The notes under the pieces are model-generated. The model had not been told where the DNA came from, searched no databases, and worked only from the letters and a program-made list of their open reading frames with translations. 11,579 nucleotides of DNA. It comes from WLWS01 sp047638675 (GTDB lineage Bacteria; Pseudomonadota; Gammaproteobacteria; Eutrophobiales; Eutrophobiaceae). Numbering within the stretch: the stretch's first letter is position 1; the number at the start of each line of letters is the position of its first letter. The DNA is taken from contig JBLIML010000118.1 in assembly GCA_047638675.1 (NCBI GenBank), positions 1 to 11,579 on the forward strand, given 5' to 3'. The position numbers and the translations under genes were made by a program. This document shows positions 1-7,855 of this stretch, piece after piece.

Positions 1-597
1 ACTTTTTCCGCACCCTTTATCATCGCTTTGTTATCACCGCTCGTGCTAAAAGAAAAAGTATCTTTGCATTCCTGGATAGCAATCGCTCTTGGATTCATTG
101 GAATATTGATCGTACTTCGACCAACCCCCGATCACTTCCACATCGCCCAGATTGCAGCACTCGGGGTTGCGATCTCCATCGCCATATTGAGTGTCACCGC
201 AAGACACATGGCCAAGACGGAAACAGCTATTGCACTTAATTTTTATATTTATCCTTTCAATGTTTTGATTGGCGCTTACTGGGCTCTTGACACCTGGGTA
301 GTACCCAACGCTTTTGACTGGTTTTTACTTATCATGCTGGGTGTTACCGCGACATCTGCCCTGGTGTTTTTTGTTCACGCCTTAAGACATGCGATGCCAG
401 CTGTGGTAAGCCCCATTGATTACTTTAGAATGCTGTGGATGATTTCCTTTGGATATTTTATCTGGGGAGAAATGCCAGCACCTATTACCTGGCTAGGCAT
501 TGCTATTATTATCGCGAGTGGTGTTTATGTTGTTAGCCATGGAAGGAAACTGCCTGAACTGGAGATGGCTAAAGATACAAGTACCGGGGCTTTGTAA
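1..597 (+). CDS. DMT superfamily (EamA) transporter, 3' partial
   Basis: This is the C-terminal part of an inner-membrane drug/metabolite transporter. The frame is open from base 1, so the gene starts before the window, and the TTG at 28 is not its start. About 198 codons are visible, ending in TAA at 595-597. The first residues (PFIIALLSPLVLKEKVS, then a Gly-rich helix ending in LRP) match the end of the first EamA repeat, where a Pro and a Lys/Arg-Glu pair sit between two helices. The remainder reads as a second EamA repeat with about five hydrophobic helices and the typical late element FGYFIWGE. A short basic, hydrophilic tail follows the last helix. Full members have about 300 residues and ten helices, so roughly the first third is missing. 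EamA sequences do not reveal the substrate. The gene converges on the ThDP enzyme gene across 88 bases. Confidence 0.9.
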   Translation, partial: TFSAPFIIALLSPLVLKEKVSLHSWIAIALGFIGILIVLRPTPDHFHIAQIAALGVAISIAILSVTARHMAKTETAIALNFYIYPFNVLIGAYWALDTWVVPNAFDWFLLIMLGVTATSALVFFVHALRHAMPAVVSPIDYFRMLWMISFGYFIWGEMPAPITWLGIAIIIASGVYVVSHGRKLPELEMAKDTSTGAL

Positions 598-608
598 TCA
601 TTGCTTAA

Positions 609-628
609 GTCAATTCTGCAAAATTGAC
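609..628. repeat. 7-bp perfect inverted repeat in convergent gap
   Basis: GTCAATT (609-615) and AATTGAC (622-628) form a perfect inverted repeat with a 6-nt loop. It lies just after the EamA stop and beyond the stop of the convergent ThDP enzyme gene. It could be a weak bidirectional transcription terminator. The stem is AT-rich and no clear T tract follows on either strand, so this role is uncertain. Confidence 0.35.
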
Positions 629-685
629 AAACAAAGCCTCGTCATTCCCGCATGCAGGTTCTGAAGAAGGACCATGATAATGAGT

Positions 686-2233
686 CTATAACACGAGCTC
701 TATCAGATTCGGACCTGGCTCTTTGATAAAGGCAGCCAATGTCCTGCCGAAATCTTCCAGGGCCGTAACGCGTTTCGCGGCTACGCCCATACCACCGGCA
801 AGTTTTACCCAATCTAGTGTCGGTCGATCCAGCGCAAACATGTCTCGCGCTACCGGTCCCTGCGCGCCTGCGCCGACACGTTCAAATTCGATATTTAAAA
901 TCTTGTATTCGCGATTTGCATAAATAACCGTGGTCACATTCAGATTTTCACGCGCCTGCGTCCACAATGCCTGAAGCGTATACATGCCGCTGCCATCGGC
1001 CTGTAAGTTTATGACTTTGCGATCCGGACAGGCAACAGCAGCGCCGGTGGCCATAGGCATGCCCCCTCCAATTGCACCACCAGGCACCATTAACCAGTCG
1101 TGTGGAGCCGAGTTCGCCGTCATCGGCATTAATGGAAAACCTGAGGTAATGGCTTCTTCTGCAATTATCGCGTGTTCCGGCATCAGAGCTGCAATAGTCA
1201 TACCGATCGTTTCAAGCGTCAGATCACCCGAAGGTAAATCATATTTATGCAAGGGCATAAAAGTCGGCTGACATTTATCCGCACCAAGTGCACTGGCCAA
1301 ACGAGATAAGGCATCCACACCATTCTGCTCTGGTCTTGTCAGGGTATGTATTTCACAATCTTCCGGCGTTAGCCAACTGGGTTTATCCGGATAGGCAAAG
1401 AATCCGACCGGCGGTTTTGAACCAACAATGATCAGGTGTTTGGTGCCAGCCAGGGTATCAACAATCAATTCCGGAAAATACGGTAGTCTCTCTATCCCAG
1501 CCCTGCCCGCTCCACGTTCTACTCTCGCTAAAAAGGTGTCACAGAAAACACGCACCTTTGTCGTATTGGCAATCTGACTCGCCAGCGCAAGGCCCTCTTC
1601 ACGCAGCGCGAGACCCTTAATCAATAGCACCGCGGGCTCACCTGAGCGTAAAGCTGCCGCTGCCGATTCGATCGCACTTTCATCTGCGACTGGAACCTGA
1701 GGTCGTTTTATCTTTTCTGTGGCAGGTCCAATAGATTCGGACCAGGCGGTATCGGCGGGGACAATCAGTGTGGCGATCTGGCCGGGCGGCTGCAATGAAG
1801 CTTCAATCGCTGCCAATGTCATCGCGGGTACATCTTTGGGGTCTTCGATCTCTCCAATCCATCCAGAAACAGGTTTGGCATAGGCCGCAACATCAGAGGC
1901 TAATGGCGCGTCATATTTTTTGTGATAGGTAGCATGATCGCCAACGATATTGACTATGGGCGTGGCCGAACGCTCTGCATTATGAAAATTTGCGAGTGCA
2001 TTAGCGAGGCCAGGCCCAAGATGTAACAAGGTTGCCGCCGGCTTACCCGCCATACGTCCGTAACCATCAGCACAACCAGAGACCACGCCTTCAAACAGGC
2101 CAAGTACACAACGTATACCGGTTTCCTTATCAGCAGCTGAGACGAATTGCATCTCGGAGGTGCCGGGATTCATAAAACAAACATCGACATCGTTGTTTAC
2201 CAGTGTGCGTAAAAGGGATTCAGCGCCATTCAT
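686..2233 (-). CDS. Thiamine diphosphate-dependent enzyme, acetolactate synthase/benzoylformate decarboxylase-like
   Basis: This 515-residue cytoplasmic protein has the ThDP-enzyme layout: an N-terminal PYR domain (about 1-165), a middle domain (about 180-320) and a C-terminal PP domain (about 340-515). Glu48 in LFEGVVSGCADGYGR is in the place of the glutamate that activates ThDP. The ThDP/Mg motif runs from ADGS (412-415) to Asn440, with Asp413 as the expected metal ligand. It resembles proteins annotated as acetolactate synthase large subunit-like, but true IlvB activity is doubtful. It is shorter than the usual 550-590 residues, no regulatory small subunit lies beside it, and His71 (LLHLGPG) appears to align with the active-site His70 of benzoylformate decarboxylase. 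A 2-oxoacid decarboxylase or carboligase is therefore possible, and the substrate is unknown. The ATG start has a GAGA ribosome site overlapping the pump gene's stop codon, which suggests translational coupling. Confidence 0.85.
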   Translation of the reverse strand: MNGAESLLRTLVNNDVDVCFMNPGTSEMQFVSAADKETGIRCVLGLFEGVVSGCADGYGRMAGKPAATLLHLGPGLANALANFHNAERSATPIVNIVGDHATYHKKYDAPLASDVAAYAKPVSGWIGEIEDPKDVPAMTLAAIEASLQPPGQIATLIVPADTAWSESIGPATEKIKRPQVPVADESAIESAAAALRSGEPAVLLIKGLALREEGLALASQIANTTKVRVFCDTFLARVERGAGRAGIERLPYFPELIVDTLAGTKHLIIVGSKPPVGFFAYPDKPSWLTPEDCEIHTLTRPEQNGVDALSRLASALGADKCQPTFMPLHKYDLPSGDLTLETIGMTIAALMPEHAIIAEEAITSGFPLMPMTANSAPHDWLMVPGGAIGGGMPMATGAAVACPDRKVINLQADGSGMYTLQALWTQARENLNVTTVIYANREYKILNIEFERVGAGAQGPVARDMFALDRPTLDWVKLAGGMGVAAKRVTALEDFGRTLAAFIKEPGPNLIELVL

Positions 2234-2243
2234 AATTGTTTTC

Positions 2244-5200
2244 TCATACGTATTTATTACCTAATTTAACACGAGCACTCCTGCCCATAAACGTCCGATA
2301 GAGCAGAGGAATCACGAACAAGGTCAATATCGTCGCGAATGCCAAACCCCACACAATGGCCGTCGCGACGGGACCCCAGATAAGCGATTTTCCGGCGAGA
2401 CCGACGGCAAGTGAAAATAATCCAGCCACTGTCGTTAGCGAAGTGATCATAATCGGGATCACCCTTCGCCTCGCAGCATAGACAGTGGCGTGCAATAAGC
2501 TCATGCCTAGCGCCAGGCGCGAGTTTGCGGCTGAGATCAGGACGATGGCTGAGTTGACTGAAATGCCAGCCAGGGCAACGACACCATACATGGTGTAAAG
2601 ACTTAGCGGATTTTGAGTCACCAACAAGCCTAGTATCACTCCCGTAAAAGCCAGAGGTACGGTGACAATAATCATCAATGGTTGCCAGTAGCTTCTAAAC
2701 TGCGTGCCCAGAATAATATAGATAAGCCCAACGCCAAATAATAGTAACAACCAGATTGCGTCGATACTCTCCTGCAGGTCGTCCAGCTCACCGGAGTAAT
2801 CCAGATTGATATCTGGATATTGCGCCTGCAGATTGCGCCATTCCTCCTTTATCAGGTTGTTAGCCTGTATGGTATCGATGACATCTTTATCAATATCCGA
2901 TTCAACAGAAACAGTTCTGCGAAAATTGTAATGCCGGATATTTTGTTGCCCGATTGCATACTCAGGACTGACCAGCTCGTTTAGCATAATGGACTTTCCA
3001 CCTGGTATGGATATCGTCTGGCGTAACAACTCCTGTACATCAGACCAGTCCTTTTGTTTTGCTACCACCCGAACTTTGACTTCCTCTCCTTCATGCTGGA
3101 AGTCCGTAACAATTTCACCATCGACATAGCTTTGTATAACACGACTTATGGTACCTGGCAGAAGGCCAGCGCGCTGAATAGCCTCACCATCCAGTTTGAG
3201 TACGAGCTCTGGGCTACCAGTTCGATAATCCAATGTCACGTTACTAAAACGTTCATCGCTCTGTAGAAAACTTCGCAAACGATTGGCGGCTATCAATATT
3301 GAGTCAAAATCATCACCGCGTACTTTGACGCTAATGGGCCGTCTTGTCGGCGGACCATCGGTCAGTCGCAGTAGTGAGATATACTCCACACCACTAATCT
3401 GTCCAACTGCCTTTTCAACCGCATCGGCAACATCAAAAACATGCGCAGATGTCGATGTTGAGGGATTCAGGCTAACCATTACCTGACCTACTGTGTCACC
3501 AAACAAGGGTTCCGTTTCAGTAAATAACTGCCCGGAATACGTCACAGTTGCGCGTAGCTCTTCAGGCTTTATCTGTTCCAATACTTTTTTCTGCACCTTT
3601 TGTAACATGTCACTGGTGTCTTCAAGTGTACTTCCCTGTGGCATTTCAACGTTGACGTAAAACAATCTCACGGCATCAGACTCAAAAAAATTAAAGCGTA
3701 TTTGCCCTGTAGCAACAATGGCGATGGCGATAGAAAAGACAAATAACACCATTGCCAGGGAGCGGACTGGATAACGCATGGCCTTCAATAACAAGCGTGT
3801 ATAGCGTAGACGAACAAGATGGGTGATTTGCTGACGCTTTATTTGGCTCGCACTGGGTTTGGATAAATCAATTTTTGCGGCGATCACATGTGCAGGCAAC
3901 ATCCAGTAAGCCTCAACTAAACTGACTAGCAAGGCCAAAGTAACAACGAGAGGAATCACCTTCAGAAATTCACCCATGATACCGGGTAGTAGCATCAAGG
4001 GGAGAAACGCCGCGATAGTGGTCATCACAGAAGTTGTCACTGGTGAGGCGACCTCGCGTAATGCACTGATGGTCGCCGCCATTCCATTCATGCCTTGCTG
4101 TAATCGTTGATAGATGGATTCGACTACCACCACGGCATCATCAACTAGCATACCAAGGGCAATAACAACGCCAAGTAACACCGTGTTACTTAAGGTGTAA
4201 CCCGTGGTGCTGATAATCAAGAAAGTCCCCGCCAGGGTAAAAGGGATCCCGATACTGGTGAGTACTGCAATATGGGTACCCAGAAATGCCCAGGTAACCA
4301 GTAACACCAGCACAAGTCCAACCAGTGCATTCTTTTGCATCAATGACAGCGCTTCACGGGTGCTGACCGTCTGGTCATCGGCCAGAATAAGTTTTACGCC
4401 AGTCGTCTCGCTGTACTTGTTACGTTCATCGATATATGACTGAACCTCATCAACCAGGGAAAGTACGTTCGCCGTTGATTGTTTAGTGATGGTCAAAACT
4501 GAAGCGGGCTTGCCATTAAAACGGACAATGTTTGAGGGTTCTTCTGTTGTGCGTGATAGTTCAACCAATCCCCCGAGCGGTACGACACCATTTGCTGTCA
4601 CCACTGGATAATTTTCAATAACAGAAGGGTCGATATCAGTACCATCGATTCTGACAACCCACTGTCCATCTTTGGTCTTAATATCCCCAGCGGATACATC
4701 CCTGAAATAGGCGCGGACGGTATCGGCTATGTCCGCCGGATTCACGCCCAGCCCCTCCAGCCGCTCCGGCAGAAAAGTAACATGCAATTCCGGATCAGAC
4801 AGACCAAGGTCGGTAACGCGATCGATCCCTTTTATGCGTTCCATATCGTTCTTTATATTGTAGGTCTGACGCCTCAGGTTCTCATCATTACCCTCGCCGC
4901 TAACGACAACCAGTGCTGTTGGAAAACCGCTGGAGGTGCTAATTTCAAGGATCACTGGGTCCTCTGCTTCACTCGGAAGCTGATCCGTATAAGTGTTCTG
5001 TACTTCCCTGCGTAGATCAGTCACGCGTTTATCAAAGGTTCTTTCATCGATTTGATTAAAGCGCACCAGAATAATGGAGATCCCTTCCCGACTGGTGCTC
5101 GAGACGAATTTGATGTCTTTTAAATTACGTCTCAGGGAATCTTCGATAGGATCGGTGATACGCCTCTCAACATCCAGGGCGGAGGCGCCGGGAAAGACGG

Positions 5201-5345
5201 TAAGCACATTAATCCAGTTGAAATTAATCTCGGGATCTTTGGCACGCGGCATTTGAATATAGGACAGCGTACCCAGTACCAACACCAACCCGAATACAAG
5301 ATTGGCAAGCACATGGTTGCTGAGAAAGCGCTGTAGCCAGGGCAT
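2244..5345 (-). CDS. RND efflux pump, inner-membrane permease subunit
   Basis: This 1033-residue protein has the length and double-repeat layout of AcrB-type proton-driven exporters. TM1 lies near the N-terminus (about 12-31). A periplasmic porter loop follows (about 33-335), then TM2-TM6 (about 338-490). A second half begins with a helix at about 530-547, followed by another porter loop and a final helix bundle (about 862-1018). TM4 carries the proton-relay pair Asp402-Asp403 in LGMLVDDAVVVVE. In TM10 the lysine equivalent to AcrB Lys940 appears to be Asn931 (GISVNSAIVLI). A Thr in TM11 (about 968, MITSL) matches AcrB Thr978. The start lies 2 nt after the adaptor stop codon, so the two are co-transcribed. 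The family exports drugs, detergents, lipids or other hydrophobic compounds, and the cargo cannot be read from this sequence. No outer-membrane TolC-type gene is present. Confidence 0.95.
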   Translation of the reverse strand: MPWLQRFLSNHVLANLVFGLVLVLGTLSYIQMPRAKDPEINFNWINVLTVFPGASALDVERRITDPIEDSLRRNLKDIKFVSSTSREGISIILVRFNQIDERTFDKRVTDLRREVQNTYTDQLPSEAEDPVILEISTSSGFPTALVVVSGEGNDENLRRQTYNIKNDMERIKGIDRVTDLGLSDPELHVTFLPERLEGLGVNPADIADTVRAYFRDVSAGDIKTKDGQWVVRIDGTDIDPSVIENYPVVTANGVVPLGGLVELSRTTEEPSNIVRFNGKPASVLTITKQSTANVLSLVDEVQSYIDERNKYSETTGVKLILADDQTVSTREALSLMQKNALVGLVLVLLVTWAFLGTHIAVLTSIGIPFTLAGTFLIISTTGYTLSNTVLLGVVIALGMLVDDAVVVVESIYQRLQQGMNGMAATISALREVASPVTTSVMTTIAAFLPLMLLPGIMGEFLKVIPLVVTLALLVSLVEAYWMLPAHVIAAKIDLSKPSASQIKRQQITHLVRLRYTRLLLKAMRYPVRSLAMVLFVFSIAIAIVATGQIRFNFFESDAVRLFYVNVEMPQGSTLEDTSDMLQKVQKKVLEQIKPEELRATVTYSGQLFTETEPLFGDTVGQVMVSLNPSTSTSAHVFDVADAVEKAVGQISGVEYISLLRLTDGPPTRRPISVKVRGDDFDSILIAANRLRSFLQSDERFSNVTLDYRTGSPELVLKLDGEAIQRAGLLPGTISRVIQSYVDGEIVTDFQHEGEEVKVRVVAKQKDWSDVQELLRQTISIPGGKSIMLNELVSPEYAIGQQNIRHYNFRRTVSVESDIDKDVIDTIQANNLIKEEWRNLQAQYPDINLDYSGELDDLQESIDAIWLLLLFGVGLIYIILGTQFRSYWQPLMIIVTVPLAFTGVILGLLVTQNPLSLYTMYGVVALAGISVNSAIVLISAANSRLALGMSLLHATVYAARRRVIPIMITSLTTVAGLFSLAVGLAGKSLIWGPVATAIVWGLAFATILTLFVIPLLYRTFMGRSARVKLGNKYV

Positions 5346-5347
5346 AA

Positions 5348-6358
5348 TTACTGCGTCACAACGGCATCATTATCATTCAAGGCATGATGTCCTTCGATGA
5401 CAATCTCCGTTGTTAAGGCAAGATCTATCGGACTCACACTGCCAGCCATTGCGTCCGCCAGGGCATGAAAATGTACCTTGCCCGTGTCATAAATAAACAC
5501 ACCCAATTTGCCATCACGACGAACAACCAGGTTGCCGGGAATGTGTGGACGTTTATCGCGCCAAAGCAATTTACCTGATGCACCCGCGAGCGCAGGCCCA
5601 TTCCTGAAAAGCAGTCGCACTTCTCGATTTCTGGTTTCAGAATCAATGCTGGGCAGGATGGAACGCAGGTCCAATGGATACGTATTGTCATCGTGTTCGA
5701 ACAGTAACTGCGCCGCAGATTCCAGTTGATAAACGTCCTGAGCATAGACTTGTGCGGAAACCTCCAGATGCTCAATATCCAGTATCTTCACCAAAGTCTT
5801 GCCAACATCGGCGTAATTTCCAACGGCGCTGGTTCGTTCTGTCACCAGGGCCCGAAAAGGACTGTTAATCACACAGCTTGCCACACGGACTCTGGTCAGG
5901 TTAAGTGAGGCTCGGGCATCTGTCTTATCTGACAATAACACCGTAAGCTCTGATTCTCTTTCATCGAGTAACTCTTCAGACACAGATTGCTTCATCGTCA
6001 GCTTTCGTGTGCGCTCCAAACGTCGTTTCGCCAATTCAATACGCGCAGCGATAGATTCGAGTCTCGCCTCAGCGCCGCTTTGCTCAATTTCATAATCAAT
6101 ACACTTTAATCTAACCAATACCTGGTCTTTTTCGACGATATCTCCCACCCGCACAGCAATTTCTACTATGCGCGCGGGGATCTCCGCTGCCATGCTCGTT
6201 GCATTAAGGCTGATAACCGATGCGGGTGCCGTACGCTCAGGATAAATCGCGACTTCTGACAAGAGCGCTGTTTTGACCGTCACCGTCTCGTCTGCAGACA
6301 GTTGCGGTGCACAAACACACAAGCATGCGACGAACAGGGCTTTTTTGTATAAATTCAT
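5348..6358 (-). CDS. Periplasmic adaptor (membrane fusion protein) of the RND pump
   Basis: This 336-residue HlyD/AcrA-type adaptor should bridge the RND pump to an outer-membrane channel. The N-terminus (MNLYKKALFVACLCVCAP) is a signal peptide, with likely cleavage near Ala22 (QLSA before DET). It has a Cys-rich hydrophobic core, but no good lipobox is visible. The first lipoyl half is about 56-86 (IPARIVEIAVRVGDIV, then LVRLKC). It is followed by an alpha-hairpin rich in Glu, Arg and Leu (about 90-155), the second lipoyl half (about 160-182, INSPFRALVTERTSAVGNY) and a beta-barrel domain from about 195. Cys86 and Cys162 flank the hairpin. The protein is somewhat shorter than AcrA (about 370-400 in the mature family), which fits a reduced membrane-proximal domain. 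It is the first gene of the cluster. I saw no strong ribosome site before its ATG. Confidence 0.92.
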   Translation of the reverse strand: MNLYKKALFVACLCVCAPQLSADETVTVKTALLSEVAIYPERTAPASVISLNATSMAAEIPARIVEIAVRVGDIVEKDQVLVRLKCIDYEIEQSGAEARLESIAARIELAKRRLERTRKLTMKQSVSEELLDERESELTVLLSDKTDARASLNLTRVRVASCVINSPFRALVTERTSAVGNYADVGKTLVKILDIEHLEVSAQVYAQDVYQLESAAQLLFEHDDNTYPLDLRSILPSIDSETRNREVRLLFRNGPALAGASGKLLWRDKRPHIPGNLVVRRDGKLGVFIYDTGKVHFHALADAMAGSVSPIDLALTTEIVIEGHHALNDNDAVVTQ

Positions 6359-6398
6359 TGGTATTAGCTAGTTACATAGGTATTCAATATCAGTCTGC

Positions 6399-6404
6399 AT
6401 TATA
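6399..6404 (-). promoter_or_regulatory. Candidate -10 box for the adaptor-pump-ThDP enzyme operon
   Basis: On the - strand, a perfect TATAAT lies about 40 bases upstream of the adaptor ATG, giving a leader of about 30-35 nt. The hexamer 17 nt further upstream (GATAAA) is a poor match to the -35 consensus. If this is a sigma-70 promoter, it may depend on an activator. No regulator gene of the TetR, LysR or two-component type lies next to the cluster. Confidence 0.35.
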
Positions 6405-6557
6405 CGTAAATACGCCGAGATTTTATCTACTTTCGATAATCAATTAGTGAAACATGTCAGCTCATAAGTGCGGGTGCTTGTTCGGTTTAATTATTGATAA
6501 TCGGGAGTATCAACATTGATGTTAAAATGACGCAAAACCCGGGTGATAAAAGCAAAC

Positions 6558-6561
6558 AGGA
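6558..6561 (+). promoter_or_regulatory. Ribosome binding site that sets the VOC gene start
   Basis: AGGA sits 7 nt before the ATG at 6569. The earlier in-frame candidates, a TTG at 6494 and an ATG at 6527, lack a well-placed Shine-Dalgarno sequence. They would add a polar tail that does not belong to the domain. Confidence 0.6.
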
Positions 6562-6568
6562 TGAATCT

Positions 6569-6928
6569 ATGCCTAAACATGAAAAAATAAACTACGTTGA
6601 ATTTCCTGCTAAAGATATTGAGTCGGTAAAAGTCTTTTTCAAATCTGTATTTGAATGGTCTTTTACAGATTATGGTCCCGATTACACAGCGTTTTCTAAT
6701 GAAGGTCTGGATGGCGGCTTTTATAAGTCATCGCTTTGTGTTTCAACCGAAAATGGTAGTGCACTTATCGTGTTTTACAGTAATGAAATTGAAAAAACTC
6801 AAAAAAAGATTGAATCTGCGGGCGGCTCAATAATAAAACCAATTTTTTCATTTCCTGGTGGGCGTCGACTTCATTTCGAAGATCCGAACGGAAATGAATA
6901 TGCTGTTTGGACAGATTGCGATACATAA
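6569..6928 (+). CDS. VOC family protein (glyoxalase/bleomycin-resistance fold)
   Basis: This is a small cytoplasmic protein of 119 residues from the chosen ATG, with one vicinal-oxygen-chelate domain made of two beta-alpha-beta-beta-beta modules. Module one begins at INYVEFPAKDIE and continues with FFKSVFEWSF. Module two includes the helix EIEKTQKKIESAGG and ends with the signature RRLHFEDPNGNEYAVW. Glu11, His102 and Glu110 occupy positions where members often bind a metal, but this is inferred from pattern alone. The family includes glyoxalases, dioxygenases, isomerases and antibiotic-binding proteins, and the sequence does not decide between them. Length and wording match the many uncharacterised stand-alone VOC proteins that start at MxxHEKINYVEFP. 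The start was chosen because AGGA precedes it and the domain begins immediately. The gene is divergent from the efflux cluster. Confidence 0.88.
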   Translation: MPKHEKINYVEFPAKDIESVKVFFKSVFEWSFTDYGPDYTAFSNEGLDGGFYKSSLCVSTENGSALIVFYSNEIEKTQKKIESAGGSIIKPIFSFPGGRRLHFEDPNGNEYAVWTDCDT

Positions 6929-6979
6929 CGCTGTCTCTCAATAGACATACGTCAGGCATACCTGAAACTAGAAAATATT

Positions 6980-7816
6980 ATGATAAATCGTAAATCTTTA
7001 AAAGCCATCAAACCAATTTACACCTCATACCAGGCTTACAAGTATCTGGTGTTTCAGCTTGAGCTTGCAAGGGAAGAGCTGCGCGACTGGAAGAATAACC
7101 GCAATGAAAAATATCTACCTGTGCCTCCCGCAAGGCTTCGTCACCGAGTACATGGTCGCCTGGACAGAGAGTCCTTTCTTCGGAGAGGAAAAAACCTTGC
7201 CAGGAACATTCGTGATTTGTGTACGACTATAGATCACGACATTTATTCCTTTGAACATGTACTGGATTTTGGCTGTGGCTCAGGAAGGGTTATACGTAAC
7301 TTTCTGGATGCTCCAGCATCATGCCAACTATATGGCACAGATATCGATTCAGAATCAATTAGCTGGTGTGAAAAATATTTACCGCAAATTCAATGGGAGA
7401 CGAATGGATACCAGCCTCCATTACCGTTTCCAGACAACTCATTTGATTTGATATATTCAATCTCCGTCTTCTCTCACCTGGATGAGGAATTTCAACATTC
7501 ATGGCTTCGTGAGCTACGGCGTGTTGCCAGGCCTGGAGCGACATTAATTTTGTCTGTACATGGTGAATATTGCATTAACAAATTGGCGCCATCAGATCAA
7601 AACCATATTCATCCGCATGGATTTATGTTTTTGACAGGTGCGACGGGAAGACTAAAGCTCGATAAATTGCCAGACTTTTATCAGACGGCTTTTCACACAC
7701 AAGATTATATTCATCGAGAGTGGTCCGCCTATTTCGATGTCGTTCGCTATGTAGAGCGTGGTATTAATAACCATCAGGACGCAGTACTTTTACGAAAACC
7801 GATCGATGTAGAGTAA
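6980..7816 (+). CDS. Class I SAM-dependent methyltransferase
   Basis: This 278-residue cytoplasmic protein has a Rossmann-type SAM-binding domain in its middle. Motif I is VLDFGCGSGR (94-103). The acidic residues of the following strand are in YGTDID (118-123), Asp121 or Asp123 probably contacting the SAM ribose. Then comes LPFPDNSFDLIYSISVFSHL (148-167) and the post-motif ELRRVARPGATLILSVHG, which is typical of methyltransferase domain types 11 and 25. The N-terminal region (about 1-90) is basic and amphipathic and contains LPVPPARLRHRVHG. I recall this element in methyltransferases near glycan or natural-product genes. Residues 200-250 form a cap-like insert rich in His and aromatic residues that may bind the acceptor. 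The acceptor is unknown. The gene lies 51 bases after the VOC gene with a weak ribosome site, so co-transcription is possible but not shown. Confidence 0.9.
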   Translation: MINRKSLKAIKPIYTSYQAYKYLVFQLELAREELRDWKNNRNEKYLPVPPARLRHRVHGRLDRESFLRRGKNLARNIRDLCTTIDHDIYSFEHVLDFGCGSGRVIRNFLDAPASCQLYGTDIDSESISWCEKYLPQIQWETNGYQPPLPFPDNSFDLIYSISVFSHLDEEFQHSWLRELRRVARPGATLILSVHGEYCINKLAPSDQNHIHPHGFMFLTGATGRLKLDKLPDFYQTAFHTQDYIHREWSAYFDVVRYVERGINNHQDAVLLRKPIDVE

Positions 7817-7855
7817 ATTAGACGAACTTAAGCCTTATGAGAAACAGGAAATAAC

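Noticed and set aside
28..30. TTG as the start of the EamA gene
   Set aside because: The frame is open to base 1 and the residues before it (TFSAPFIIA) belong to the EamA repeat, so the gene simply begins outside the window.
686..2233. Naming the ThDP enzyme ilvB
   Set aside because: There is no small-subunit gene, the length is short, and an active-site His typical of benzoylformate decarboxylase is present. The symbol would mislead.
5132..5314. A 60-codon open frame on the - strand inside the RND gene
   Set aside because: It overlaps the well-supported pump frame and has no recognisable domain or ribosome site. It is a shadow frame.
6494..6568. Longer VOC protein starting at TTG 6494 or ATG 6527
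   Set aside because: The extra residues are polar and outside the domain, and only the ATG at 6569 has a well-placed AGGA ribosome site.
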